Shown piece by piece: positions 41,864 through 51,543 of a stretch of 64,000 nucleotides of DNA. Numbering within the stretch: position 1 is the stretch's first letter; each line of letters opens with the position of its first letter. Source of the DNA: Nitrincola salilacus (GTDB lineage: Bacteria; Pseudomonadota; Gammaproteobacteria; Pseudomonadales; Balneatricaceae); the NCBI RefSeq assembly GCF_046271865.1, contig NZ_CP176580.1, positions 496,001-560,000 of the forward strand. Reading direction: 5' to 3'. A program made the position numbers and the translations under genes. A model generated the notes under the pieces. The model was given only the letters and a program-made list of their open reading frames with translations. It did no database searches and was not told the DNA's origin.

Positions 41864-43756
41864 ATGGCCCCCTTTGAACGGTTAAAGGACTACAGCGAAG
41901 AGAATGCGACCTTCGGGCGCAGAGCATTACTGGCTCTGTTTATTGTCTGTGTCCTCTTCCTCATTCTGATCGCACGTGTTTACTACCTTCAGGTGGTGGA
42001 ATTTGAGCGCTACACGGCCATCTCCGAGCGCAATCGTGTGCAGTTGCAGCCAGTACCTCCCAGGCGAGGTCTGATCTATGATCGGAACGGCGTATTGCTG
42101 GCGGATAATCAACCAACCTTCAGTGTCACCCTGCTACGCGAAGAGATTCGCAATATGGAGGAAACACTGCAGGGGTTGGCTGATCTGATTGAGATCAGTG
42201 ACCGTGACGTGGATCGGTTCAAACAACGAATGCAGCAACGGCGGCGCCCTTATGAGACAGTCCCTCTGCGCTTTCGACTGACAGAGGATGAGATCGCACG
42301 CCTCGCGGTCAACTATCATCGCTTCCCCGGTGTTCAGGTGGAGGCTGATCTTATTCGCTACTATCCCTATGGCAGCTCACTGGTGCATGCGCTGGGGTAT
42401 GTCGGACGTATCAATGAGCGTGACCTGGAAACTCTCGACCCTGTGACCTATGCCGGTAGCAACTATATTGGCAAACTGGGGATAGAGAAATTCTACGAGT
42501 CGGTGCTGCATGGCAAGGTGGGTTGGCAGAAGGTTGAGACCAATGCCCGGGGGCGCGTGTTACGTATCCTTGAGCGGGAAGACCCTGTACCCGGTGAAGA
42601 TCTTGTTCTGAGCCTGGATCTCAGATTGCAACAGTTTGCTGAGTCATTGCTCGAAGGTAAAAGGGGGGCGATTGTCGCTATTGAGCCTGATACGGGCGGG
42701 ATTCTGGCGCTGGTCAGTACACCTGCTTATGATCCCAATCTCTTTGTGACCGGGATTTCATCTGTAGACTACGACGAATTGCGTGACTCTCGAGATCTAC
42801 CTCTGTTCAATCGCGCAGTACGTGGTGGTTATCCACCGGGTTCAACCATCAAGCCTGTTATCGCAATGGCTGCGATTGATAGTAATACAGTACCTCTGGA
42901 CTATAGGGTGTTTGACCCAGGTTATTTCGAGATTACACCGGGTGGGCGGCGTTATCGCAACTGGCGCCGTTCAGGGCATGGCTGGACTGATCTTAACAGC
43001 GCCATGGCGCAGTCGAGTGATACCTGGTTTTATGATGTCGGCTACCGTATGGGTATTGATCATATGTCCGAATATCTGGAGATGTTCGGTTTTGGTCAGG
43101 TGACGGCTCTGGATACGCCCGAAGCGATTCGAGGGGTGCTGCCGTCACGGGAGTGGAAAAGGGCGACACTTGGCGAGCCCTGGTACCCCGGTGACTCGGT
43201 GAACCTGAGTATTGGCCAGGGATATCTGGTGGCTACCCCCCTGCAGTTGGCGACTGCGGCGGCTGTGTTAGCCAATCGAGGTACATGGATGCAGCCTGCT
43301 TTGTTGCAGGGAGTGTTAAGGGAGAGCGATGAAGGGATCACGTTGACCCGTCCGGAGCTGGGTGTGGATGATTCAAAAGTGCCTGACCTGAATGTCAAGA
43401 TGTCGGAGCTGTGGGAGCCGGTTGTGCAGAGTATGGTGGATGTCGTGCATGGGCCGATAGGAACGGCGCGTGCGGTCGGGCGCGGTATGCAGTATGAGAT
43501 GGCGGGAAAAACAGGAACGGCGCAGGTCATCGGGATTGCGCAGGATGCTGAATATGATGCGGATGCGATAAATGAGCGGCATCGCGATCATGCGCTGTTT
43601 ATCGCTTTTGCACCTGTTGATGATCCGCAAATAGCTGTGGCTGTTATTGTTGAAAATACCGGAGGCGGCTCCAGCACAGCAGCGCCGGTGGCGCGTGAGT
43701 TGATGGATGCCTGGCTGCTGGATGATTATACGAGTCAATTGGAGTGGGCCAAGTAG
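41864..43756 (+). CDS. mrdA: Penicillin-binding protein 2 (elongasome transpeptidase)
   Basis: 630 residues. One N-terminal membrane helix (about residues 24-44) is followed by the dimerisation domain (PPRRGLIYDRNGVLLADNQPTFS) and the transpeptidase domain with SxxK in PPGSTIKPVIA near residue 328, SSD in AMAQSSDTWFYD near 383, and KTG in MAGKTGTAQVIG near 545. It cross-links peptidoglycan during side-wall growth with RodA. The stop overlaps the rodA GTG start. Confidence 0.96.
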   Translation: MAPFERLKDYSEENATFGRRALLALFIVCVLFLILIARVYYLQVVEFERYTAISERNRVQLQPVPPRRGLIYDRNGVLLADNQPTFSVTLLREEIRNMEETLQGLADLIEISDRDVDRFKQRMQQRRRPYETVPLRFRLTEDEIARLAVNYHRFPGVQVEADLIRYYPYGSSLVHALGYVGRINERDLETLDPVTYAGSNYIGKLGIEKFYESVLHGKVGWQKVETNARGRVLRILEREDPVPGEDLVLSLDLRLQQFAESLLEGKRGAIVAIEPDTGGILALVSTPAYDPNLFVTGISSVDYDELRDSRDLPLFNRAVRGGYPPGSTIKPVIAMAAIDSNTVPLDYRVFDPGYFEITPGGRRYRNWRRSGHGWTDLNSAMAQSSDTWFYDVGYRMGIDHMSEYLEMFGFGQVTALDTPEAIRGVLPSREWKRATLGEPWYPGDSVNLSIGQGYLVATPLQLATAAAVLANRGTWMQPALLQGVLRESDEGITLTRPELGVDDSKVPDLNVKMSELWEPVVQSMVDVVHGPIGTARAVGRGMQYEMAGKTGTAQVIGIAQDAEYDADAINERHRDHALFIAFAPVDDPQIAVAVIVENTGGGSSTAAPVARELMDAWLLDDYTSQLEWAK

Positions 43757-44898
43757 TGAGTAACCGAGATTTTCAGCGCACCATGCCGGGGGCGGATGTT
43801 CACTTCCAGCGCCCGGCCAGTTGGTGGAGTTACACGCGCTTGGACATCTGGATGTTACTCCTGCTTTTTCTGCTGTGCAGCTATGGGTTATTCATCCTCT
43901 ATAGCGCATCGGGGCAGGATACAGAGTACGTCACACGGCAGGCAATACGTATGTTTGTTGGCTTTGTGGTCATGGTCGGGCTTGCTCAGATCAGGCCGCG
44001 AGCATATAAAAAGCTGGCACCCTGGCTCTATGTTGTCGGCGTACTTTTGTTAGTGGCCGTGATGCTATATGGGGTTGGAGCAAAAGGTGCGCAGCGCTGG
44101 TTGGCGTTGCCCGGCTTTCGATTTCAGCCATCCGAGCTGATGAAGCTTTTTCTGCCACTGATGGTTGCAGCCTATCTTGCACGCAGTGCACTCCCGCCCA
44201 GCTTCAAGCATCTGCTGGCGAGCTTTATTCTGATTGCGATACCGACAGGGCTGATCATGCGGCAGCCAGATCTTGGCACCAGTCTGCTGATCTCCGCATC
44301 CGGTATATTTATCATTCTTCTGTCAGGGGTACTCTGGCGCTATATTCTGCTTGCAGGTGTGGCAGGTGCGGCTGCATTACCCGTCTTGTGGATGGGAATG
44401 AAAGAGTATCAGCGACAGCGAGTACTTACATTTCTTAATCCCGAGAGTGACCCGCTGGGTTCTGGCTGGAACATTATTCAGTCCAAAACCGCTATCGGCT
44501 CCGGTGGAATTTCCGGTAAGGGCTGGTTGCAGGGAACCCAGTCGCAGTTGAACTTTCTGCCGGAATCGCACACAGACTTCATCATTGCCGTGATCGGCGA
44601 AGAGCTGGGCATGTATGGGGTATTGTTACTGCTACTGCTGTATATCCTGATTATTGCGCGTGGAATCATGATTGCGATCAATGGTGAAGATAGCTTTGCA
44701 CGCCTGCTTGCAGGCAGCATCACGCTGACGTTCTTCGTATACGTCATGGTTAATATAGGTATGGTTACCGGTCTTTTACCGGTGGTAGGGGTGCCGCTGC
44801 CGATGGTCAGTTACGGCGGGACATCCATCGTGACATTGATGGCCGGCTTTGGCATCCTGATGTCGCTTCAGGCTCAATCCAGAAAGTTCAGGCGCTAA
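43756..44898 (+). CDS. rodA: Rod-shape SEDS glycosyltransferase RodA
   Basis: 380 residues from GTG 43756, which overlaps the mrdA stop (TAGTG). About ten membrane helices. ILYSASGQDTEYV, GAQRWLALPGFRFQPSELMKL, MRQPDLGTSLLI, GSGGISGKGWLQGTQSQLNFLPESHTDFI and GVPLPMVSYGGTSIV are conserved RodA segments. It polymerises glycan strands for the elongasome with PBP2. Confidence 0.96.
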   Translation: MSNRDFQRTMPGADVHFQRPASWWSYTRLDIWMLLLLFLLCSYGLFILYSASGQDTEYVTRQAIRMFVGFVVMVGLAQIRPRAYKKLAPWLYVVGVLLLVAVMLYGVGAKGAQRWLALPGFRFQPSELMKLFLPLMVAAYLARSALPPSFKHLLASFILIAIPTGLIMRQPDLGTSLLISASGIFIILLSGVLWRYILLAGVAGAAALPVLWMGMKEYQRQRVLTFLNPESDPLGSGWNIIQSKTAIGSGGISGKGWLQGTQSQLNFLPESHTDFIIAVIGEELGMYGVLLLLLLYILIIARGIMIAINGEDSFARLLAGSITLTFFVYVMVNIGMVTGLLPVVGVPLPMVSYGGTSIVTLMAGFGILMSLQAQSRKFRR

Positions 44899-44907
44899 GG
44901 AGTTGTA

Positions 44908-45933
44908 ATGTTTAAAAAGGTATTCAGACCCTGGTTGCCGGCAGCAGTGACTCTCCTGCTCGGTTGGCAAGTGCAGACAGCCGTTGCTGAAGAGCTGTTT
45001 CAAGGCAGTTATGCTGATCATCCGGATGCGGCAGAAATGATCGCCAGACTGGTTGGGGAAGGTTTTGATGAGCAGTATCTGCGAAATGTTCTGGACAACG
45101 CACAGCGCCAGCAGAGTATTCTGGACCTGATGGATCGCCCTGCCGAACGACGCTTCAACTGGACAGAGTATCGCGCCCTGTTTGTTGAGCCTGTTCGTAT
45201 CAGTCAGGGGTTGGAGTTCTGGTCTGAGCATGAAGAAACCTTGCAACGTGCTGAAGACACCTTCGGTGTGCCGGCTGAAATCATTGTCTCGATCATTGGC
45301 GTGGAAACGAGATACGGCAGGATCATGGGCCGTCATCGCGTACTGGATGCACTGGCGACACTGGGGTTCGATTACCCGCGTCGTGCTGAGTTCTTTCGTG
45401 GACAGTTAGAGGACTACCTCAGGCTGATTCGCGAAGAGTCGATTCCAGCAGGTGAGCTGATCGGTTCCTATGCCGGTGCGATGGGTTATGGGCAGTTCAT
45501 CCCTTCCAGCTATCGTAGCTATGCCATTGATTTTGATGGCGATGGCAAACGCAATATATGGAGTAATGAGGTTGATGCCATCGGCAGTGTAGCCAACTAC
45601 TTCAAAGAGCATGGCTGGATACCGGGAGGTGAAGTACGCAGCAATGTAGTGATGAATGAGCCGGCAGATCCGGAGTGGATCAATGCCAGTCTGTTACCTT
45701 CATTGACCTTGCGGGAGTGGCGTGACAGAGGTATCCATACCAGTAGTGATGTATCCTTGGATCAAACGGCGGCTCTGTTGAGTTTTACAACTGATGATGG
45801 CGAGCAATACTGGTTTGGATTGCAGAATTTTTATGTCATATCGCGTTATAATCACAGCCGGATGTACGCTATGGCTGTGTACGAGTTGAGTCAGGAGATA
45901 CGCCAGGCTCGTGAGCAACTAAAGATCGAGTGA
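44908..45933 (+). CDS. mltB: Membrane-bound lytic murein transglycosylase B
   Basis: 341 residues with a Sec signal (WLPAAVTLLLGWQVQTAVA) and no lipobox cysteine, so this copy is probably soluble periplasmic. The catalytic glutamate lies in IIGVETRYGRIMGRH near residue 131. GSYAGAMGYGQFIPSSYRSYAIDFDGDGKRN and YVISRYNHSRMYAMAV are typical of MltB. AAGGAG precedes the ATG. It lies in the rodA-mltB-rlpA-dacA cell-wall cluster. Confidence 0.94.
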   Translation: MFKKVFRPWLPAAVTLLLGWQVQTAVAEELFQGSYADHPDAAEMIARLVGEGFDEQYLRNVLDNAQRQQSILDLMDRPAERRFNWTEYRALFVEPVRISQGLEFWSEHEETLQRAEDTFGVPAEIIVSIIGVETRYGRIMGRHRVLDALATLGFDYPRRAEFFRGQLEDYLRLIREESIPAGELIGSYAGAMGYGQFIPSSYRSYAIDFDGDGKRNIWSNEVDAIGSVANYFKEHGWIPGGEVRSNVVMNEPADPEWINASLLPSLTLREWRDRGIHTSSDVSLDQTAALLSFTTDDGEQYWFGLQNFYVISRYNHSRMYAMAVYELSQEIRQAREQLKIE

Positions 45934-45943
45934 ACGTGGAAAA

Positions 45944-46819
45944 ATGATGCGCTTACTGTTTATATTCCTGCTGGCTATTGTGGTACTTGCTGGCTGTTCC
46001 TCCCCGCCTGAAAAGCCCAAGGTGGGAGAGGTTAAGACGCCTCCTGCAGCTACCAACGCTGGGCGTTACTCAATGCTGCACGATAAGATGCCCAAGAATC
46101 CACCGGATGTGAGCCGGGTGCCGGATGCGCAGCCGCGTTTTGAAGCCTACAGTCGCTCCGGTAATTTCAGCCCGTATCAGGTGTTCGGGAGAACTTATCA
46201 TGTCATGCCAACATCGCAGGGATATCGTGAGCAGGGCTCGGCTTCCTGGTATGGTGAAAAATTCCATGGTCATCTGACTTCCAATGGCGAAGTATATGAT
46301 ATGTATGAGATGACGGCGGCACATAAGTCGTTGCCGCTGCCTACCTATGCCAAGGTCACCAATCTTGATAACGGGCGCGAGGTGATAGTACGCATCAATG
46401 ATCGTGGACCTTTTCATGAAGGAAGAATCATCGATCTGTCATATGCCGCGGCTTATCGTCTGGATATAGTGCGTACAGGTACAGGGCGAGTCGAGGTAGA
46501 GGCTATCACGCTCGAATCACAACCTGAAATTCAGTTTACATCGACAGGTGCACCCGCAGGGATGCCAACTGTTGTCAGCAAAGATAACAGCTTCCTGCAG
46601 GTTGGCGCCTATTCTACAGAGGAAACTGCACTACAGGTGCAGCAGCGCGTCCAAAGTCTGGTTAAGGATCTACCGGTCGTGATTCGACCTGCCGCTCAGT
46701 CAACTCGGACACTTTATCGCGTTCAGGTAGGACCTCTTGCGCAACAGACGACGCTGGATTCACTGATTGCAATGCTCAAGGCCGCTGGATTGGGGGCGCC
46801 GCAACTGGTGGACCTATGA
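45944..46819 (+). CDS. rlpA: RlpA-type septal lytic transglycosylase lipoprotein
   Basis: 291 residues. Lipoprotein signal with VVLAGC lipobox near residue 18. The double-psi beta-barrel (about residues 95-190) contains GSASWYGEKFHGHLTSNGE, TYAKVTNLDNGREVIVRINDRGPFHEGR and IDLSYAAAYRL, with conserved catalytic acid/base residues. A C-terminal SPOR domain (about 218-290) binds denuded septal glycans. The linker after the lipobox is proline-rich. Confidence 0.94.
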   Translation: MMRLLFIFLLAIVVLAGCSSPPEKPKVGEVKTPPAATNAGRYSMLHDKMPKNPPDVSRVPDAQPRFEAYSRSGNFSPYQVFGRTYHVMPTSQGYREQGSASWYGEKFHGHLTSNGEVYDMYEMTAAHKSLPLPTYAKVTNLDNGREVIVRINDRGPFHEGRIIDLSYAAAYRLDIVRTGTGRVEVEAITLESQPEIQFTSTGAPAGMPTVVSKDNSFLQVGAYSTEETALQVQQRVQSLVKDLPVVIRPAAQSTRTLYRVQVGPLAQQTTLDSLIAMLKAAGLGAPQLVDL

Positions 46820-46902
46820 CAAAAATTGCCGGTAGATGGAACCCTGACGGAGTGATCAGGTCAATTCGATGATAACAAAACTGTTCAGACTAAAGAGTAA
46901 AC

Positions 46903-48069
46903 ATGGCTATTCAACGATCTAACTTTCTTTCGGCAACTCTCCTGACGTTGGCGTTGTTACTGGCAAGTATGCCTGCACTGGCTTCGATTATGATTCCTGC
47001 TCCTCCACAGATTGGCGCGCGTGCCTGGCTGGTGATGGATCCTGAAACCGGTGTGGTGATAGCTGCTCATAACGAAAATGAGCGCTTCGCACCAGCCAGT
47101 CTGACCAAAATGATGACCAGTTATATCGTTGAGCGGGAACTGCAGAATGGCAATATTTCCGAGCAGGACATGGTCTCGATCAGTGAAAAGGCCTGGCGTA
47201 CAGGCGGCTCACGCATGTTTGTGCAGGAGGGTACTCAGGTCAGCGTGATTGATCTGCTCAAAGGGGTGATTATTCAGTCAGGTAATGATGCATCGGTTGC
47301 GTTGGCAGAATATGTAGCTGGCAGTGAACGTGCTTTTGCAGACATGATGAATCAGCATGCTGCGCGCCTGGGGATGACCAATACAAATTTTGAAAATGCC
47401 ACAGGTTTGCCGGGCGAGCAGCATTACTCTTCTGCTATGGATCTTGCGATTCTGGGGCGGGCGCTGATTACTGAATCGCCTGACTATTACAAGCTCAATT
47501 CCGAAAAAGAGTTCACCTATAACGAGATACGCCAACCCAATCGTAATCGTCTGTTGTGGCGTGATGAAAGTGTTGATGGGATCAAGACAGGTTTTACCAA
47601 TGATGCTGGCTACTGCCTGGTGACCTCTGCCGTTCGTGATGGTATGCGTCTGGTAACGGTTGTGATGGGCGCTGAGAACGAAGAGGCCCGTGCGCAGCAG
47701 AGCCAGAGTCTGCTGAACTATGCGTTCCGTTTTTACAGAACCCAGGCGCTCTATGATGCGGGTCAGGTATTGAACGAGCCGCGTATCTGGGGTGGAAGCA
47801 GTGATATTGTCAGGCTCGGTCTGGCGGAGCGACTGGCTGTGACTCTGCCGCGTGGGCAGGAAGATAATGTGGATGTTACGCTGGACATGCCCAGTCACAT
47901 CAAGGCACCGGTGATGCAGGGACAGGAGTTGGGTCAGATTGTTGTCTCAATGGATGGAGAACAGGTTCGCAGCATGCCTTTGATTGCGCTCGAAAGCGTT
48001 GAACAGGGCAGCCTGTTGAAACGTATCTGGCATGCGATCATGTTGTTTTTTCTGGGGTTTTTCTCCTGA
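46903..48069 (+). CDS. dacA: D-alanyl-D-alanine carboxypeptidase (PBP5/6 family)
   Basis: 388 residues with a signal peptide ending near MPALASI. Active-site motifs: SLTK in FAPASLTKMMTSY near residue 67, SGN in IQSGNDASVALAEY near 128, KTG in GIKTGFTNDAGYCLV near 230. The C-terminal beta domain and an amphipathic helix (RIWHAIMLFFLGFFS) anchor it to the outer face of the inner membrane. It trims the terminal D-Ala of pentapeptides. Confidence 0.95.
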   Translation: MAIQRSNFLSATLLTLALLLASMPALASIMIPAPPQIGARAWLVMDPETGVVIAAHNENERFAPASLTKMMTSYIVERELQNGNISEQDMVSISEKAWRTGGSRMFVQEGTQVSVIDLLKGVIIQSGNDASVALAEYVAGSERAFADMMNQHAARLGMTNTNFENATGLPGEQHYSSAMDLAILGRALITESPDYYKLNSEKEFTYNEIRQPNRNRLLWRDESVDGIKTGFTNDAGYCLVTSAVRDGMRLVTVVMGAENEEARAQQSQSLLNYAFRFYRTQALYDAGQVLNEPRIWGGSSDIVRLGLAERLAVTLPRGQEDNVDVTLDMPSHIKAPVMQGQELGQIVVSMDGEQVRSMPLIALESVEQGSLLKRIWHAIMLFFLGFFS

Positions 48070-48105
48070 TGGCGTGAGTGATCTGAGCTGGGTGGTTAAG
48101 TGGCG

Positions 48106-48975
48106 ATGAATGCTGATATTGTTTATCTGAACGGGCAGTATTTGCCAGCTGACGAGGCCAGAGTCTCGGTTTTTGATCGCGGCTTTCTATTTTCCGACAG
48201 CGTATATGAAGTGATCCCCTTTTATCGGGGGCAGGGATTTCGGCTGGAACAGCATCTGGCAAGACTGGAAAACAGCTTGCGGATGATTGCGCTGGATGTG
48301 AACCATCCCTGGGAGGCGATACTGTCAGAGCTGATCAGTCGTAATGGTGGCGGTAATCTGTCTGCCTATCTGCAGGTAACGCGTGGTAGCGCGGGTCGGC
48401 GCAGCGTTGCCTATGAAGCAGATTTGCAGCCGACGGTTTTTGCCTGCTGCAGTCCGATAAAGGATATCTATGCGGCGGGACCTGAGCAGCAGGTCGAGTA
48501 CCGTGTCATCGTCACCGAGGATCAGCGCTGGCGTCGTTGTGATATCAAGGCAACAGGCCTGCTGCCAAATATTCTGGCGCAGCAGCAGGCGCGTCAGGTT
48601 GGAGCAGATGAAGCACTACTGATGCGGGATGGACGCCTGATGGAAGGTGCCTCCAGTAATCTGTTTATCGTGCGTGACGGGGTTATTTTTACCCCTTCCA
48701 TGAGCTATGGCATTCTGGGTGGTACAACCCGCGAGCTGGTCATCGAGCTGGCGTTGGAGCATCAACTTTCACTGCAGGAAACTGATTTCGGCTACACTGA
48801 ACTGATACAGGCGGACGAAGTGTGGATCACCAGTTCCACGCGTGGTGTCGTGCCGGTTATTGAGGTGGACAGCCAGATGATTGGTCAGGGTAATAAAGGG
48901 CCAATCTGGCGAAAAATGTTTGATTATTTTACCCGGCAACAGCGTGAGCTGATGGCCGGAGAAGGGCGTGTATGA
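48106..48975 (+). CDS. dat: D-amino-acid transaminase (class IV PLP aminotransferase)
   Basis: 289 residues from ATG 48106; GTG 48100 is an alternative. FDRGFLFSDSVYEVIPFYRGQGFRL at the N-terminus, the PLP lysine in CDIKATGLLPNILAQQQA, EGASSNLFIVRDG and the ITSSTRGVVPVIEVDS segment place it in class IV. Position between dacA and ybeD/lipB is a known context of D-alanine transaminase, which makes D-Ala and D-Glu. Branched-chain or ADC lyase activity is not excluded. Confidence 0.85.
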   Translation: MNADIVYLNGQYLPADEARVSVFDRGFLFSDSVYEVIPFYRGQGFRLEQHLARLENSLRMIALDVNHPWEAILSELISRNGGGNLSAYLQVTRGSAGRRSVAYEADLQPTVFACCSPIKDIYAAGPEQQVEYRVIVTEDQRWRRCDIKATGLLPNILAQQQARQVGADEALLMRDGRLMEGASSNLFIVRDGVIFTPSMSYGILGGTTRELVIELALEHQLSLQETDFGYTELIQADEVWITSSTRGVVPVIEVDSQMIGQGNKGPIWRKMFDYFTRQQRELMAGEGRV

Positions 48976-49247
48976 GCGAAATGAAAGAAGCACCCAAGAT
49001 ATCTTTTCCCTGTCCTGAATATCCGATCAAGGTTGTGGGTGATGCGCATGAGACTTTTCGCAGCTATGTGATAGAAACCGTGCAGATTCATGCACCGGAT
49101 CTTGATATTACACAGGTAACGGTGAATGACAGTCGTAATGGCCGTTTTCAGTCTATTCGACTGAAAATTACAGCGACCGGTGAGGAGCAGTTGCAAAAAC
49201 TGTTTGAAGATCTTAAAGCCTCCGGCCGCGTGCATATGGTGTTATGA
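48972..49247 (+). CDS. ybeD: YbeD/DUF493 family protein
   Basis: 91 residues. ISFPCPEYPIKVVGDAHETFR and the C-terminal LQKLFEDLKASGRVHMVL match the YbeD family, a small ferredoxin-like fold with an ACT-like layout. It lies, as usual, between dacA/dat and lipB, with 4-bp overlaps at both ends. A regulatory role in lipoylation has been suggested but its function is not settled. Confidence 0.92.
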   Translation: MSEMKEAPKISFPCPEYPIKVVGDAHETFRSYVIETVQIHAPDLDITQVTVNDSRNGRFQSIRLKITATGEEQLQKLFEDLKASGRVHMVL

Positions 49248-49915
49248 GCCAGTCAGATGTGGCTGGTGCCGCTGATACGGTGATTGTGCGTCACCTTGGG
49301 CCGCAACCCTACGAGCCGATCTGGCACCGGATGCAGGCTTTCACGAATCAGCGTGGGGATGATACTCCGGATGAAATCTGGTATCTCGAACATCAGCCTG
49401 TTTATACACAAGGTCAGGCGGGTAAGGCCGAACATGTATTGAACCCTGGCGATATCCCGGTGATACAGGTGGATCGAGGCGGCCAGGTTACCTATCATGG
49501 TCCCGGCCAGTTGGTGGTCTATCTGCTGCTGAATCTGCGACGGCGTAAACTGGGTGTGCGTGATGTGGTAACACTGATGGAAAATGCGGTGATCGAGCTG
49601 CTGTCATCTCAGGGGGTCACGGCAATGGCCCGACCTGATGCTCCCGGTGTGTATGTAGAGAACGCCAAGATTGCTTCATTGGGGTTGCGCGTGCGAAGAG
49701 GCTGCTCCTTCCATGGCCTGGCCCTGAATGTTGCTATGGATCTGGAGCCTTTTCAGCGCATAAATCCCTGCGGCTATGCCGGTATGCCAATCACCCAGGT
49801 GACGGACTATTCACCTGAAATGACGGTGCAACTGGCTGCCGATACCCTGGTTGAGTATCTGTGCAGCCAGATCGGCTATACCAAGATTACTCAGGCAAAA
49901 TCGCTGGGGGAGTAA
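49244..49915 (+). CDS. lipB: Octanoyl-[acyl-carrier-protein]-protein N-octanoyltransferase
   Basis: 223 residues. EIWYLEHQPVYTQGQAGKAEH, QVDRGGQVTYHGPGQLVVYLLLNLRR, NAKIASLGLRVRRGCSFHGLALNV with the conserved lysine, and INPCGYAGMPITQV with the catalytic cysteine are all present. It moves octanoyl groups from ACP to lipoyl domains. The usual partner lipA does not follow; a convergent MocR-type gene begins 34 bp later. Confidence 0.96.
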   Translation: MSQSDVAGAADTVIVRHLGPQPYEPIWHRMQAFTNQRGDDTPDEIWYLEHQPVYTQGQAGKAEHVLNPGDIPVIQVDRGGQVTYHGPGQLVVYLLLNLRRRKLGVRDVVTLMENAVIELLSSQGVTAMARPDAPGVYVENAKIASLGLRVRRGCSFHGLALNVAMDLEPFQRINPCGYAGMPITQVTDYSPEMTVQLAADTLVEYLCSQIGYTKITQAKSLGE

Positions 49916-49949
49916 CCGTTGCCCGTGGCGACTTTCCTCCCCGCTGTAT

Positions 49950-51395
49950 TCAGACCAGCATATTCATGCACTGCGGTGGTGTCTGCAGCAGTCTCTGTAA
50001 GCGTTGCAGGGCGATCTCCAGCTGCTGCCTGTCACCAGGTGGGCTGACGCAGAAGCGTACCGCCTGCGGCGCTGGATGGTTGCCGGCGCAAAAGGGTTCA
50101 GCACTCAGTATCCTGACACCCTCACGCATGGCTGCCTGGACAAAATCGCTGGCTCGCCAGGGATCCGGGAGATTCAGCCAGACCATGAAGCCATACAGGT
50201 TGTGTCGATAGACATAGCCTTCAAGATAATGAGCGACCAGTCGCTGACGCTCACTGACCTCATGCCACTGCCACTGTGCCTGTTCATCCGCTTCACCGCT
50301 GTCGATCCACTGACACAAAATGGTTGCCGGTAGTGGTGGGCACATCCAACACTGGGCGCGCAGCGCATTTTTCATCAGTCGCATCAGATGCTCTGGTGCC
50401 TTGATGACGCCAACGCAGATACCACCGGCCAGAAGTTTGGAAAAGCTGAACAGATGACAGGCTCTCTCTGGTGCTATCTCGCACAAGGGCATCAGTCTTT
50501 CGCTGGCAGGCAATGCCTGAGTGGCATCCTCCAGAATCAGAAAATCATAGCGCGCTGCCAGCTCTGCCAGTTGATGGCGTCGTTTGATCGACATGCGGAT
50601 ACTGGTCGGGTTGTTCAGATCTGGCATCAGATAGATGAGTCTCGGGTGTTGCTGCTGGCAGACTCTTTCCAAAGCGGCAACATCCATCCCTTCACCATCC
50701 ATGGCGATACCCTGATGACGCAGACCCAGTTGTTTACAGGCGGCGATCAGTCCCGGATAGGTGAGATTGTCCGACAAGACCAGCTCGCCAGGTCGCAGCA
50801 GGGACTGTAGTGTGGTGAAGATGCCATGCTGGCCACCCTGTGTCAGGAGTAGATCTTCGGCTGTAGCGGTCACGCCATATCGGGTCAGCCATTGGGCAAG
50901 CGTGTTGCGGCGCTCAAACATACCCTGTTCGGGTTGATAGGATAGCGCTGCGGCCAATGCGGAAGCATCTCCACTGACCTGCTGCAGCGCCCGCCCGAAT
51001 CGCTCTATGCGGGTAGGGTCTGGAATGGTCAGGCTCATTGATAGATCAATTTCGCCCTGCTCCAGCTGTACCGGATGGTTGAAAATTGGCGTCTTGTTGG
51101 TGTTGTGGTCCCGGACATAGGTGCCGCTGCCAACCAGGGCTGTCAGAATGCCGCGTCTTTCCGCTTCGGCATAGGCACGGGTGATAGTGCCGGTCGTCAC
51201 GCCCAGTGCATCGGCCAGCAATCTCTGGGGAGGCAGACGAGTGCCCGCCGGGAGTGCGCCGCTGCGCACCGCATCGCTGATAGCATCGGCCAGAGCGCGG
51301 TAACGTGGGCCTGGGTAAATAGTCAGATCTGGCAACCAACTACAGCGTTGACGAGCTTTTGTCTGAGTTGAAAATGCCTGAGTCGAAAATGTCAT
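49950..51395 (-). CDS. MocR/PdxR-type GntR regulator with aminotransferase domain
   Basis: 481 residues. The N-terminal GntR winged helix (about residues 25-95: YRALADAISDAVRSGALPAGTRLPPQRLLADALGV and TGTITRAYAEAERRGIL) is joined to a class I aminotransferase-like domain (about 120-470) with LTQGGQHGIFTTLQSLL, MPDLNNPTSIRMS and the putative PLP-lysine segment FSFSKLLAGGICVG. Such regulators sense PLP-linked amines or amino acids and usually control a divergent gene, here a LysE-type exporter. Two direct repeats lie in the shared promoter region. Confidence 0.92.
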   Translation of the reverse strand: MTFSTQAFSTQTKARQRCSWLPDLTIYPGPRYRALADAISDAVRSGALPAGTRLPPQRLLADALGVTTGTITRAYAEAERRGILTALVGSGTYVRDHNTNKTPIFNHPVQLEQGEIDLSMSLTIPDPTRIERFGRALQQVSGDASALAAALSYQPEQGMFERRNTLAQWLTRYGVTATAEDLLLTQGGQHGIFTTLQSLLRPGELVLSDNLTYPGLIAACKQLGLRHQGIAMDGEGMDVAALERVCQQQHPRLIYLMPDLNNPTSIRMSIKRRHQLAELAARYDFLILEDATQALPASERLMPLCEIAPERACHLFSFSKLLAGGICVGVIKAPEHLMRLMKNALRAQCWMCPPLPATILCQWIDSGEADEQAQWQWHEVSERQRLVAHYLEGYVYRHNLYGFMVWLNLPDPWRASDFVQAAMREGVRILSAEPFCAGNHPAPQAVRFCVSPPGDRQQLEIALQRLQRLLQTPPQCMNMLV

Positions 51396-51410
51396 GGTAA
51401 CAATAATCCA

Positions 51411-51457
51411 ATTGAACCTTTAATCTAAGAGTATATGCTCATATTGTACCTTTCAAT
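51411..51457. promoter_or_regulatory. Direct repeats between the MocR gene and the LysE gene
   Basis: ATTGAACCTTTAAT (51411-51424) and ATTGTACCTTTCAAT (51443-51457) are near-identical direct repeats 32 bp apart start to start, about three helical turns. MocR-family proteins such as GabR bind spaced direct repeats in the divergent promoter, so these are the likely operator. Confidence 0.65.
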
Positions 51458-51543
51458 AGTGTGCAATTAATTCGAATGGATCCATACAATTGTGGACGGT
51501 GATGATTATGGCGATCGAAGGCGGTTTGACTCTGGGATGGCAG

